Position numbers and translations under genes: made by a program. Shown piece after piece: positions 1 to 15,000 of a stretch of DNA of 48,168 nt. The notes below the pieces were generated by a model. It saw only the letters and a list, made by a program, of their open reading frames with translations, was not told the DNA's origin and searched no databases. Positions within the stretch are counted from its first letter, which is position 1, and every line of letters begins with the position of its first letter. This stretch comes from Oscillospiraceae bacterium. Lineage in GTDB: Bacteria > Bacillota > Clostridia > Oscillospirales > Oscillospiraceae. The DNA lies in NCBI GenBank assembly GCA_029257695.1, contig JARIAU010000090.1, forward strand, positions 1 through 48,168, in the 5' to 3' direction.

Positions 1-1
1 G

Positions 2-3000
2 GCGGATTATAAGGCAGACAATCCGGTCAAGCAGGTCATTTTGAATCTGGACATCAACCAGAAGGCCACCCATACGGACGAAAACGGCAATCCCATTTCC
101 AATGTGCCGGATTACGGAACCTGGTACAACGAAACGGACGAATCCAGCAAGTATATGTTTGAATTTACCGGCCGTTTCTACCGGATGGAGGCAGAGCCGA
201 ACCACAATGGTCAGGTCTATGCCACGGCAGACACCAAAATGACCATTGGCGGCGGCCGCAGCCAGGAGCGTGTGGAGACCTCCAAGGGATTCGACAGCAA
301 GTCGGATTGGAGCTTCAAAAACTACTATCCGTATCGTTATTACCGTAGTTATTATGGCTGCACGACCTCTTCTCGGCTGTACAAGGCGGGCAACCTGTAT
401 TCCAAGACCTATGTGCATGTCATGCGTGATCATGCCAATGTGGTCAAGGGTGCAACGACCTCGCCCACCAATCAGAGCAACACCAGTGCCTACTTCGGTA
501 TGGACAACCAGTATCAGGTCAGCTTCTATCGGAGCGGCACATCGGATCCTCTGTATGCGACAACCGGCATCCTTCCGGGTAAAATCTGGTACGATGGAGG
601 CTATCATACGAACGATCCCCATTGGTATCAGGATTCAGAGGACTGGTCGGGCAAAATCGGATATGCCGACGAGATCATCCTGCGAGATACCTTGCCGCCC
701 CTGCGGCCGGACGATGAGTATGGATTCTATGGTTTTATGACCACAGGACTGGAGCTCAAGCCGGATCTGGCGAAATATCTGACCAGCATTGATCTGAAGG
801 TTTGGGATGTGGATAAGGAAGGGCAGAAGACCAATCCGCATACCGTTACAGTGGATGCAGCCCAGCTGATCGAAGATCAGGGCACCAAGATCCTTAAGTT
901 TGCCTATGCAACAGAAGAGACGGAAGGAAAGCACCCCGCTCCCACGGTTTCCGAGGGAACACTGACTCTGGCAAAGGGGCAGTTTGTGGAAAGTGTGGAT
1001 GTCCATATCAAGAACCTGATGGGCAACGGCGAGTACACGAAGGAACTGGGGCTGAAGGGTACGCCGGATTTCCACGGCAACGGCACCGAACTGGATATGA
1101 TCGTGCACGGCAAGCCCTATGTGATCCATGTCAAGGATCCCGAGCGGGATGGTACCAACTCCATCACCGGTATCAATAAGGTGGATTACGAGGATAAGGA
1201 ATATACTAACAGTGCAGACGATGCACTGCTGATGGGTTATCTGATTCCGATGATTCCGGGCTATCGAGTGGAGCATACCAATCCGGACCAGAATATGACC
1301 GATTACGGCACAGACAATGTGACCCCCAATGTGGCCGAGTTTGGTGTGGAACTCTGGAACGGTCGGAATGAAGGTTCCAACGAGGGTGTGAATAAGCGGG
1401 CACGCCTTTCCAAGGCTATGGTGAACAACACCATGAACGAAGCGTTCCGTTTGCAGCACATCTACATCCCGAAGTTCTTTACCGAGAGCGAATGGTTCCG
1501 AGTCAAGGATCTGGTCCTGACGATCAACGGAAAAGAGCATGTGGTGTCGCTGAATCCGACGGATCTGAAGGAATCGGCGAAGTACACGGACAGCTATGAA
1601 ATTGATGTGGAACAGCTGATTCGGGATCACTTGAAGGATGGGTATGCGGTGGAGTATTCCAACCGGGAAACGGACTTCAAGACCTACCTCAAGGCATCTG
1701 TGTCGGATTTCCGCCTGACCTTTGAGGCGGTGCATCCCTCTGCAAATGATGCAACCACAGTGCTGGAGCATGGCGAGTACCTGACGGCAGACCGCCAGAA
1801 GGGTTATGCATACCGCTATGACGGCATTTATGTGGATCGAAACAAGGAAGAGTTCAAACAGAATGTATGGACGGAAGAATCCACACCGTCGTTTGGCAAA
1901 ACTCCGGATATCGGCCGTACCCATGTGCTGCCCAACACCATCAACCCGAAGTTTGAGTCGGTGGATGTGAATGCAGACATCTATCACAATCCGGTGGCCC
2001 CCGGGACGCAGTCCTCGGATTATTACCGGATGAGAAATCTGGCAGCGGTCATGGGCTTGCATGTGACCCGTGATACGGCAACCGGCTTTGCCTACGATGC
2101 CGGTAAGGAAAATGCCCAGCGGCAGGAAGTGGATCAGAATCATCTGCTGCCGTATGATACCATTGAATATACGGCGACCATTCGAAATGGGGACGATGCG
2201 GATCTTTCGTTGAACAATCCCACGCTGCATTTTATGGCTCCGGAAGGACAGCAGGTGGTTGGATGGGAGTTTGTCCGCTCTACGGATGCAGAGATTGGGG
2301 CAAATGATCTGTCTGGCGTGCTGCTCGATGGAACGAAGGAACTGGCTGCGCTCAACGGAGCAGACTATTCCCTGACCCAGGATGGAGCAGATGCACAGCA
2401 CAGAGTGCTGAATGTGACGGTCAACCACCGCTTGGCCAAGAATAGTGAAGTGGTTGTTCGAATTAAGACACAGCTGCTTCCGGAACCTGCGGACGGATAC
2501 GATAACCGCTCCATGACCACCAACACGTGGCTGACTGCGGCCCATACCCACAGCTACCCGCAGTATGCCATCCACGGTAAGGCCAATGGTGAGTTAGGGT
2601 ACTTCACCACCACCTATGATTTGGGCGGAGGCACCAGCTACGCGCGGAATGTGACGGGAGCGGCGGATGCAGCGCCGGAATATGAGCTGCGTGCCACCAA
2701 CAACCTCACCTTCTTCCCGAACACCAACACTATGAATGTGTCCTACACCTTTGATGATGTCGGCTATCGGTATGATAATCAGGCGGCGACCATTCGGGTG
2801 ACGGGCATTCAGAATGACACGCAGCATGATCTGGAACACATGGTGGTTACGGTGTCCTTCTTGGATGAAGCGGGGTATCAGGGCTTTGCACTGACCAAGG
2901 TGCCGGACATCCGTTATCCCAATACACTGCCGGCAGAGGCGGGCCGTGCACCGGTGAAGATCGAGTACTGGTGCGACGAAACCACCGGTTGGGTGGTTGG

Positions 3001-6000
3001 AACCGGAGCGGAAACGGAAGAATTCCTCCGCACGGCCAAGAAGGTCCGCTGGACCTACCATCAGATCAATGCAGCGGACACGGAAGGCGGAATGCCCCAG
3101 TTTGATGCGGTGACTCTGGTTGGCGTCGGGCTGTACGCAGATATTCGAGCGGATGAGTCCAAGGATACCATGGCGGAAACCTACTACTTCAAGGGAGCCG
3201 CCCAGCTTGAACGCATCCACCACCATCAGGAGAACAAGCAGATCGGAGAACCTCCGGTGGAGTTGGAGCAGGATCGAATTGTGAACCTGAAAAACGAAAC
3301 TCCCTTTGATCTGACGATTTTCCGTGAAAACCCCGAAGTGGAATACTTCACCCAGGTGTTCCCGACGGAAGAAGCAGCCGCAAATGCGGGCATCAATCCG
3401 GATGCGGCGCAGAAGCGTGGTTATCGCCCCGGCGAAACCATGTGGCAGAAGCTGTCCCTGCGGAACCTCCACATGGTGGATCGTTACGGCTCGCAGGAGC
3501 GGGATCAGGGTGTGGTGCTGAACCCGGTGTTCTATGACAAATTGCCGGAATACCTGTCCTCCACGGATTTGGAGCAGAATCGCTTCCATGTGCTTTGGAA
3601 GGACATCAACGGAGATGTCAAGAATACGGATGTGGCGCTGACGGCAGAAGTCGTGGACACCATTCAGGAAAAGGACTACGGCGGAGCGTTTGTCTATCCC
3701 AAGTCCAACGCTGCGATGCCGACCTATTACGGCAGAGGGTTCTCGGACCTGACCCCCAGTGCAGACAATACCAAGGACATCCAGTTCACGGTCTATAAGC
3801 TGTCCTTCCACAATGCGGATGGCAGTACGGTGCGGATGGAAGTGGGCGATACCATTGAAATCTGGTACTCGGTGACGGCACGGGACGACGGACTGCCGAT
3901 GGTGTATGTGGATGAAGACCGTGATCTGGCTACGGTCAACGATCAGCATCCCGGCTACTTCCCCAGAATGGGCGAGTATTACAGCTATGAAGACTCGTTT
4001 GCCCATCCGTTGGCACCCAGCTTGGGCAGTGACGCTCGAATCGACAATGCATATCGGCAGATGGATTTGGATTACCTGCTCCATGACATCGGCTTTACTG
4101 CCGATAAGAATGCACAGGTGGACCGTTGGGAGTTCCTGAACGGAAGCCGCACGCTGATTCCCGGATCGAGCTCCAACGATAGGCATTGGCGTGACGATGA
4201 GTATGGCAGAAATGGTGTGCTGTTCGACCAGGACATCAACGAGGCCAATGACCATCAGTATGTGCTGTACAACGGGACTCGCACGCTCAACAACAAGCAG
4301 GATCGGGACAAGCTGCCGGAGGACTTTACCCACACCCTGGATGGGTATGTGCGTGACTGGTGGAACCTGGTGCTGAAATTGCGTACACGCTTTGACCAGC
4401 ATTGGGATGGAACCACGACTGACCGGACCCCCATCCTGTGGAGCCAGACCCGCCAGCATCTGCAGAAGGCATGGCTGGTCACGGCCAGCGAAATGGTGGG
4501 AAGCAATGTCCACTATGAGCGCAGCAATCCCAACTATCCCTCCACCGGCCATTGGACCAATTCGCTCCGGGCGGTGACGGAGGATCAGAACCGCACGGCA
4601 CTGGAATACGATGAACAGTTCCATACCTATCTGCACGCCCTCAACTATGGCGACTGGTCGCTGGATGGCATTGAGTTCCTGTATATCATGCCCCGTGGCA
4701 TTGAACCGCAGGTGAAGGGTGGGACCTACGGCATTACGGCGCAGATCCTGTCTGCGGTGACGGGCCCTGGCTCGGAAGCCTATCAGGATATCCTGCCGGA
4801 GAATGTGCTTGTGGAAGTGCTGCAGAGCCCGGAAACCGGATTCAAGGGGTATCAGGCACCGGAGCAGGTGCAGGATCCTCTGTGGACGGATTCGACGCAA
4901 TGGAGCTACTATGCCGGTGACGGTGTGGAAACCGCTCCTTGGGTGTTCAAAATCACGGTAAAGCAGCCGCTTCTGAAGTGGTTTGCCCGTGGCGGAGAGA
5001 CGGGATATAAAATCAAGGTGGATATTCCGTCCCATGTGTACCTGAATAATGAAAATGAGGCTTGGTATGATCAGGTCAGCATTCGTCCTTATGTGAAGCC
5101 CGACTCCGAGAATCACTATTATTATCAGGTTATGGACATCGACCACTGGGAAGGCCATAACCGCACTTCTCCGCACAATCAGAAGTACGGCATGGACTAT
5201 CTGTGGTATGTCAATCAGCACTATGAGTATTGGTATGGCTCTCCCAACACCCCCTATATTGGCGGCTACAACATCCAGAACAACGAAGTGGTCAAGGGTG
5301 ACGGCGAGCCCATGGGCCGAGCCACGGAAAATGCGTATACCGATTATGCAACGGCAGCAAAGCTGGATCTGTATGCCCAGACCGGCACGGCGGCCGTCAT
5401 GCGGAAACCGCTGGTGCGTTTGTGGGCAACCACGGGCGATGATCTGACCGGCGCCACCCAGCAGGGTTACTACACGGACATTGAGGGACAGAGAAATCAG
5501 TTCAATATCCATGTGGAAAACAAGTACTGGTGGGATGATTTTGCCTTCAACGGGCATTATCAGTACGGCTATGAAAAGTATCTGCACAACTACGAAACTG
5601 ACGGCGGCTCCAGAGGCACGCTGTTTGCACCGGTCATTACCAATGTGCTGCCCTTCGGCATTACTCCGGTGACGACGGACGGTGAGTTGTTCAGTACGGA
5701 CAATGAAGCCAACGCCAGACGGGAATTGGCATGGAATCTCTACACCAGAGATGTGCATGTGGATGCCGATCTGCGTGCCTTTACCGAAGCGGAAGCTGCG
5801 GAAAAGGCCAAGTATGATGTAAAGGTCACTTATGAACAGATTCCTTGCTATGATGACGCAGGAGAAGTGGTGGAGCGAACGGAAGGACGCTATGTGGTGC
5901 GCATCGCACCCAAGCAGGCACCGGACGGAACGGCACCCGAGCAGGAAGTGCGGCTGGAGTCCCAGAATGCACTGACCTTCTCCATCATGACCTTCACGGA

Positions 6001-9000
6001 GGAAGCCCCCAGACTGGACACGGACAAAGCCGGTATTCAGGAGGACCTTGGCAAGAATTATCAGGACAACCGCACCTATCTGAGCAGTACGCTGCCCGGA
6101 TTCAAAGCAATTTTGGATGAGGATATTGCAGGAAACCCCTATCAGGTGGGTGCATATGCGTATTCCAGAGAATATGCACAAGACATTGATCCTCGTTTGG
6201 ATGCGGTGAAAACCAAGTATCATTGGGGCGAGCGAGGCAACCTGCCCGATGATCGTATGAATCATGCCCATGAGTTTGATCGCCCGCTTCTGGGTGGTCA
6301 GCACCGGGTTGTGGAAACGGATCCTCTGAATGTGGAAGACTATTGCGCCTTTGAGCATGTGAAGAAGGACCTGAACTATAAGGCAGTCCTGAATGCGACG
6401 CAGAAGGACTTCAACGCAAATGGGGCCAATACCCATGTGGATGCCTATCCGGATCAGATTTATCCGGATACTGCGATCATGAATACGCTGAAGCTTCGCA
6501 CCGCAACACCCAGACTTTCGGTGGAAAGCTTGGTGGGAGCCACCAAGGAAGAGCCTGGAAGCACGGATGGTGAGGTGGAGCGGCCCTTCCAGTATGCGGA
6601 AGATGTCTGGTTCAGCGCTAAAATCCAAAATGCACCGTCCACACCGGAAACCTATGAAGAAATGGGCGGTGTCCGCCATGCGAAGATGGTGGTGTCCTTC
6701 CACTTGCCGGAATCGGTGAGCTACAGTGGTACGGCACAGTGGAATGTCCACAACAACGACGGTGATTCCTACAACAACTTGGACGACTACTATCTGGAGT
6801 ATTACGATCCGACCACACAGCAGACGCAGAAGCTGACACAGGCAGAGATGCGTGCAGCCGGATGGGGTGTGGAGGTCGTCGATCTGGATGAGTCCGAGCA
6901 GTGGAACACCGAGGCCCAGACGCACGGGGGACAGGTGGTCACATTTGAGATCACCACGCCTAAGACGGACGGATTCGGCGATTATCAGTCCTACATTCGG
7001 GGCGAGAAGCCGGCAGGCTATGTGCCCAGCGGAGCGGTTTTGAACTTCAAGATCCGCACCCGTGTGGACAATCTGCCCAAGGATGTGTCGGTGGAAGAGA
7101 GCGATGTGTGGAAGAATGGTGACCATGCAGAGGTCTATGTCACGCTCCATAATACGGATGGCAAGTTTGCCCTGCGTGAAAACGGCACCTTTATCAATGC
7201 GGATGACTATGCAGCAGGCCAGCGGCCGGCGGCAGGCGCCTATAATGGATTTGAGGTGACCTATGACGGACATGACTTCCATGAGCAGAAGCAGGAACTG
7301 GTCACCTGGAACACCCCCACGGGTCAGCCTATCTCGGACGAACGGGATGATGCAGATGCGCTGGTGGTGGACTACACCAAGGATGGTGTTTACGACACTC
7401 GCCACACGACGGATGAAAGTGCGGCGCTGGTGCTCCAGAAGCCTCATGTGACAGTCCGTTTGGATACCGGCAAACTGAGACCGCAGGTCAACGATCCCGA
7501 CTCGGACCGCGTGATTACCGAAGACCCCCATGTGAAGGGTGCCTACACCATGACCATGCGTCTGGATCAGGCAGTCAATGAAGCGGCCAATGTGAACACC
7601 TTCGTTGTGAACTATAATATTCCGTATTATGGCACCAATGAGGGCACCCCTGAGCCGGCCCCGGCGGTGGAGCTGAACAAGCTGAAGCAGATTGTCAGCA
7701 AGATCCGCACCGGTATGTGGGAACTGCCGGAGGGACTGGATCCCGCACGAGCAGCAGTGATGGCCGAGCACACCAAGGTCTATGTGTATGTCCTGCGTCT
7801 GGAAGATCCGGCGGCGGAAAACGCGGCCTACTATTATCCCGGAGCCGGAGACTACAAGATGGCCGAGAACGACAAGGACAACGGCTGGCGTCTCTACGGC
7901 GATCCCAACGGCTATGCCTTGACCGATAATACTGAGATTCCGGTCCACCCGGCCGATCAGGAGCACATCTATCAGATCCGCTGGGTCATCAAGACGGAGC
8001 CCTTCACCGATGCGGCAACCGGCTTGACCTATTCGGAGGAACAGGCGGCCATCTATTACCCGGTGCCTGCCGGCTTCCGTCTGGATGTGGATGCGGACGC
8101 AACGGCCCCCGGAAAGCAGGAAATGGATGATGTGGACCCGAACCGGATCAATCGGGACGAGCCCACGGACAATGTGAAGGCCAATGCGGCCATCATTGAG
8201 ATCAACACCAATAAGGTGGATACGGAGGGTGTCTTTAAGCACACCAACCACTATGCCACCGGATTTGCGAAGTACGACGATGTGAAGTGGAACTTGATTT
8301 CCGCCCGTGCAAGAGCAGGCTACTATGTGGATCCTGAGCTGCCGACGGTCAATCTGTGCATCCGTCCGATGTACTTCAGCGGCAATGTGGTCAAGGGTTA
8401 TAAGTGGAAGAATGATCTGAATGTGGATCCCCAGACCAGTAAGATGCTCAAGTACCGTGTGGGTTATGAAAACATTGGACCGGAGGTCGAGAATGTATCC
8501 ATCGACAATGTGACCGACCCCACCATCACCATTGCAACCCCCTATGTGGCTACGCTGAATGAAAACCGGTTTGAATATGCGCCTTATCAGGAGTACACGC
8601 CGGAGGAAGCTGCCGCCAAGGAGTATTACATTGGTGACAACTATGAGAGCAAGCGGAATCTGGATACAGTGGTTCCTCGGTGGACCTGGTATCTGATGGA
8701 TACGGACGGCACCTTCAAGGCGCCGGATGATCCGGCTGTGGTCAATCAGATCCACCTGGAAGGCGAGCCGGAATTCGTGCGAAAGGCCATTGATGGCGGC
8801 ACGAACCTGCGTACCATCGCCAATTTCCACTTTACGGGCTACCTGAAACCGGGCCAGACGGTGTATGTGGACATGATGGTGCCCATTGAGGAGCTGGAAG
8901 GCAATGCAGTGCCTGTGGATATGCTGCAGTGCAAGGCGTTTGGCTTCAAGAAGGGCAACTTTGACCCCTATATCCAGCCGGGCAATGCCTTTGACAACCT

Positions 9001-12000
9001 CAACTATGAGTACGACACCAACGATGTCAACAACAACGGCAACCAGAAGGATATGGCCATCACCCGCCTGACCAATGCCATCGTATTCAAATCCACCGAA
9101 AGTATCGTTCAGAACAAGTCGGTCACCACAGAGCTGGATAGTAATGTGACGGGCCGTGCAGTTCCCGTGCCGGAGGGCAAGGATTTTGAGTACAAGATCT
9201 CTATCATCAACAAGAGCGGGGCGAGCGAATTCAATCAGCTGGTGCTGTACGATGTGCTGCCCTATGAAAACGACTTCAACATCAAGAACCTGACCTCTCA
9301 GGGTGAGAAGATCGCCCGTGACTCCAAGTGGAACGGCTGGCTGCGCCCGGATAGTCTCCGTGTGCTGTCCTACACCACCACGGCGGACGGTCAGACGGAG
9401 GAAGTGGAAGTCGATCCCAGCCAGTATGAGATTTGGGTTGGCCCCATCGTCCGGAACGGAAGCAGCTTCGAAGTGAAGACGATTTCCGATCTGCCTACCC
9501 AGCAGCAGCTGAACACGCAGGAGTTCTTCAATCAGATGTGCGGCAACGACGCAGAGAAGGGCAAGTACTTTGTGCGTCTGAGCGATGTGCAGGCGATGGC
9601 GGACGGAGCGGCCAAGGACGAAGTGGTCAAGGGCATCCGTGCCGTCTGGGTGGAGATGGATGAGAATTACACCCTCTCTGCCAGCGCAAGACTGCATCTG
9701 AGCCTCAAGCAGCACACCCCCCTGAACCTGCCGGTGTTTGGTGGAACGCTGGATACCACGCCCACCAATCCCAACAGCCCCAACCACGATTACAACGAGA
9801 AGGTCAAGGATTACACCGCATGGAACACCTTTGTCTCCCGCTGGAATCGTGACATTACGGAGCAGGCCCGTGCCGGTGTGTATCCCAACGCACCTTCCGG
9901 CCGTGGTTACATCGGAAGCTATGTCTGGCATGATCTGGACTACAGTGGTGTGCCGGACGGCGGTGAGGGCGATTACACCACGGAGGCCAAGACCGGCCGT
10001 ATTCACCTGAATCAGGCCACGGTGGATCTGGACTTCGACGGTGTGCCGGATGATCCCGGTGTGAACGGCGTGAAGGTCCAGCTGCTGAATGAAAACGGCT
10101 TCCTGGTCAACCGGGAGGGCCAGACCATCACCCAGGCCGAGGATGGCAAGTACATCCTCATCGACCCTGTGACGGGTGAGCCCAGTCTGGTTCAGAACCC
10201 GGACGGTGTTGTGGTGTATCAGTACTCCAAGTACGGCGGACCGGTGGAGTATGTGACCGAAAGCGATTATTACGGAAGAGAGGGCTATTACATCCTCTCC
10301 AACCTGCTGCCTGGCAGCTATCGCCTGCGGTTCACCTTCCCCGAGGCCTACAAGACCAGTTCCATTACCACCACGCAGCTGGGTGCCGATCAGGCAACCG
10401 GCATCACGGTTTACCGGGATGGCCAGTATGTCTACGGTGACAAACAGACCCCCGTCTCGGATAAGAATCCCATGGCACCGGATCGGCTGATCGTTCAGAC
10501 CGACCTGATCCGTGTGGATGCGGTGAACGAAAAGACGGAGGAAACCTTCCGGGCCTATGACCAGAAGATGACGGCGTACAATGTGGGCGTGGCTTTGGGC
10601 CACTTCTACGGCGGTACCGTCTGGCTGGATGAGACCGATCACGACGGCCACATCGAGAGCAATGGTTATCTGGAAGAAACCGAGCCCACGCTGGGCAAGA
10701 TGGAAGTCACGGTTTACGATGCTTCGGACCTGACCAAGCCCTGTCTGGATGCGGACAACAATCCTGCGGTGGCAACCACCGGTGACGATGGACAGTACTT
10801 GTTCCGTCTGAAGCCGGGACGCCAGTATCTGGTTGCGGTGCGGGATCTGGACGACCAGCGGCTGCTGAAGCCTACGCCCTGGACCTTCACCAACGATCCC
10901 ACCGAGGCCGATGGCGACAACGACCTTTCCGATGTGGGAACCGGCTACCAGACGAAGGTGTTTACCGCTAAGGTGCCGTTGGATGCATCTGGCAAGCCCA
11001 TCTATCAGGATGAAGCCACCCACACCTATCAGGCACAGACCAACCTTGACCTTGGCCTCATTCAGGCGGGCCGTGGTTATCTGGGCAAGTTTGTGTGGGA
11101 TGACCGCAACTACAACGGTATTATGGATGCCGATGAACAGGGTATCCCCGGTGTGGTGCTGACGCTGGAGTCCTATTATATGGACGATCAGGGCCAGTGG
11201 GTGAGTCTGGGCGAACGGGATGTGACCACCAACGCAGCCGGTGCTTATGTCTTTGAGAATGTCATGAGCTATCACAAAATCGGTGATGTGCGTTACCTGA
11301 CCGGTTACAAGATCCGGATCGACCCGGCGAAGAACCCCGGTCTCTATGAGACCTATGCAATTACGCACTATCAGGTCAAGGGCTCGCCCAACAGCGACCT
11401 GATTGCCAAGCCGGACAGTGCAAACCGGTATTATCTGAACGAGGACTACATCGTCGTGGCCATTGACGCCAATGACCAGACCGCAGCGGGCAACCGCAAG
11501 AGCTACGGCGGCAAGGACTACGACATCAGCGATGCCAAGATCATTCTGGACTATGACGCAGGCCTCACCAAGTATGAGTACGGTGAAGTGAGCGGCAAGA
11601 TCTGGGAGGATAACGGTGCCGGTGACCATCGGTACAACGGCATTCTGGATGCGGATGAATCCGGACGGTCCGGCGTACGGGTGTATCTGGAACAGTATGT
11701 GAAGCAGGCCGATGGCAGCTATCAGAAGGTCACCGATGGCGTGGCGGCGGATGGAACCGCCTACACCGACGGTATGACGGTGGTGACGGACGGAACCGGT
11801 GTATATCGCTTCCAGTCAGTACCTCTGTTTGTCCGGATCAACGGGGAAGCCAAGCTGTGCTACTATCGGATCCGTGCGGAGCTGCCGGATGACAGCTATG
11901 CGGTGACCCGTTACCGTCAGGATGCGACCCAGACGGACAGCCACTGGATCACCGATCAGTATCCCGGTTCGGAGCACTATCTGACCACGCCGGAGGAAGA

Positions 12001-15000
12001 TTACTTCCTGTTGGCAAAGCAGGCAGGCGACCTGCACAATGATCCCTATGTTCAGCCGGATGGCAAGACCGTCTATGATATGGTCCACGCCATTGCACCG
12101 GTGCAGGGATATGACGGCGGTATTCTGCAGTATGAAACCGCTGTTCTGGAAGGCAGAGTGTGGGACGATGTGAACTACAACGGCCTTCAGGATCCGGAGG
12201 AACCCGGCATTCAGAGTCAAGAAGTCCAGTTGGAGCGCTATTACTACGATGGTGCCCAGTGGCAGAAGGATACCGGCTTTGGCACCTCTGTCTGGACGAC
12301 CGGCGACGGAAACTATGTCTTCCGGGATCTCCAGACCCATGTGATGGTGGACGGCAAGCCCTATCTGGCCGGTTATCGGCTGCAGCTCAAGCAGCTGCCG
12401 GAGGGTTATGCAGTGAGCCGTTACAGAATGGGCGAAGATCGCAGCAAGGACAGCGACCTGCTGGCAGATACGCTGGCTCTGGTTCGGGAGGAGGAATACC
12501 TCATTCTGGCCAAGGAAGCAGTGGCCGGAACCGATGGAGCAGAGTCCTACACGGTGAGTGAAGTCCACGACGCCTTCCACGACGGCACGCGCTTCGATAT
12601 GCTGACGGCGCAGAATCACGCCGGACAGGATGGCGGCATCAAAAAGCTGGCCAAGGAGCAGATCACGGGCCGCATTTGGGACGATGTGGATTACAACGGC
12701 ATCCAGAACGACAACGAACCCGGCATTGCGGGCCAGACCATCCAGCTGGAACGCTTCTACTATGACAACGGCCACTGGACGAAGGATCCGAATGCATCTG
12801 TGATGACGCAGACCACCGGAACCGACGGCTGGTACACCTTTGCAGATCTGACGACCTATGTGATGGTGGACGGCAAGCCCTATCTGGCCGGTTATCGGCT
12901 GAAGCTGGACCAGCTGCCCAGCCAGTTTGCGGTGACGCTCTATCGTCAGGGAGATGACCGCACGGTGGACAGTGATTTGGATCGTCACGAATTGACCCTC
13001 CAGAGAGAGATGGAATATCTGATTCTGGCGGATCATGCGACGAAGAACACCGAGGACGGAGCCTATTCGTTCACGGCGGTCACGGTGAATGATGCTTACC
13101 ATGAAGGTGAAGTCTTTGACCTCGTGACCTCCAAGCCGGTGGAGCATCAGGATGGCGGCATGATTTCGGATCAGGCCGGCATGGTGACCGGTATCCTCTG
13201 GGAGGATGCCAACTACAACGGCATCCGGGAGGAATCTGAACCTCGCATTGCCGATGCGGATGTGAAGCTTTCCTGCTTCTACTATGATGCAGCGTCTAAG
13301 GAGTGGAAACCCTATTCCGGTGCAGCAGAGCGCAGCGTGCGGACCGATCGCACGGGTACTTACACCTTCACCGGATTGGCAAGCTATGCCAACATTGACG
13401 GCCAGCTCCGTATGCTGGGCTATCGTGTGCAGGCAGAGGCGATCCCGAGCGGATACGATGTGACCAGATACCGTGTGGGAGATGACCGCACGGTGGACAG
13501 CGACCTGCGGTATGACAATCGGGAACTGGTCCGTGACGGCGAGTACCTGATTCTGCTGGAGGAAGCCACAGGCACCTTCTCCAGCAATGTGACCATCACC
13601 GATGCGGATGGCAGAGAGGTCACTTATGACCTGACGACCATCAAGCGTCAGGTGAATGGACAGGACGGCGGTCTTGTGAACCACAGCCAGCACAGCTTGG
13701 CCTCGCTCACCGGACGAATTTGGGACGATCAGAACTACAACGGCATTCAGGACGCAGGGGAACCCGGCGTTATGGAAGTCGAAGTGGAGCTGAACCCCTA
13801 TTACTATGACGGAACCCAGTGGCAGGCAGTACCGTCTGCCGGGGCACCGGTCACGGTCAAAACCAAGGAAGACGGCGAGTATCGCTTTGACAGCCTGACC
13901 TCTTATGTGGAGGTGAATGGGCAGAAGTATCTGGCCGGCTATCGGGTCAGTGTGGCCGATGCGGATGTGTTTGCCTCCTACGACATCACCTACTATCGTG
14001 TGGGTGAAGATCGCAGCGTGGACAGCGATCTGCGTCATGACGACCATGCACTGGTGCGGCCGGGCGAGTTCCTCGTTCTGGCACAGGAAGCCAAAACCGA
14101 GGGTGGTGCCTTGAACCACACTGCAGTGACCGTCAAGGATGACTTCCACGATGGCGTCACCTATGATTATCTGTTGGCCAAGAGTGTCAGCGGCCAGGAT
14201 GGCGGCTTGGTGGATTACAGCAAGCACAGTCTGTCCTCCCTGACCGGACGCATTTGGAACGATGCCAACTATGACGGCATTCAGAATTCCGACGAATATG
14301 GTGTGGCGGGTGTGACGGTTACGCTCAAGATCGCCTACTATGACGGAGCGGCATGGCAGGATGCCTCTGTGGCACCGATGACCACGGAAACGGACGCACA
14401 GGGCGTCTACCGGTTCGACAACCTGACCTCCTATGTGGAGGTGAACGGTCAGAAGTATCTGGCCGGCTATCAGGTGGCCGTAAACGATCAGACGGTGACC
14501 GAGTATGGCATTACCCACTATCAGGTGGGCAAGAACAAGGCCGTGGACAGCGACCTGCGCCATGAGGACTATGGCCTGGTGAACCCGGATCAGTATCTGA
14601 TTCTGGCGAAGGAAGCGAAGGGCAGCCTGACCAACCATTCCATGGTGACCGTCAATGATGCCTACCACAGCGGCGTGACCTATGACTATCTGTCGGCCCA
14701 GAATGTCAGCGGACAGGATGGCGGTCTGGTGAAGTACAGTGAGCACAGCATCGCCTCGCTCACCGGACGGATTTGGCACGATTCCCATTACGATGGCATC
14801 GAAGGTGCGGGCGAAACGGGCATTGCCGGGATTACGGTGCAGCTCAAGACGGCCTACTACGATGGAACCGAGTGGAAGTCTGCGGATGCCATCGCAGCAC
14901 CGGTCACAACGGTGACGGGTGAGGATGGTGTGTATCGCTTCGAAAACCTGCCCTCCTATGTACAGGTGGGTGACCGGAAGTATCTGGCCGGTTATCAGGT

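Noticed and set aside
2594..11629. A 3011-codon open frame antisense to the surface-protein gene
   Set aside because: It is in codon register with the sense gene, so it stays open only because the sense gene almost never uses TTA, CTA or TCA. The translation has no domain logic.
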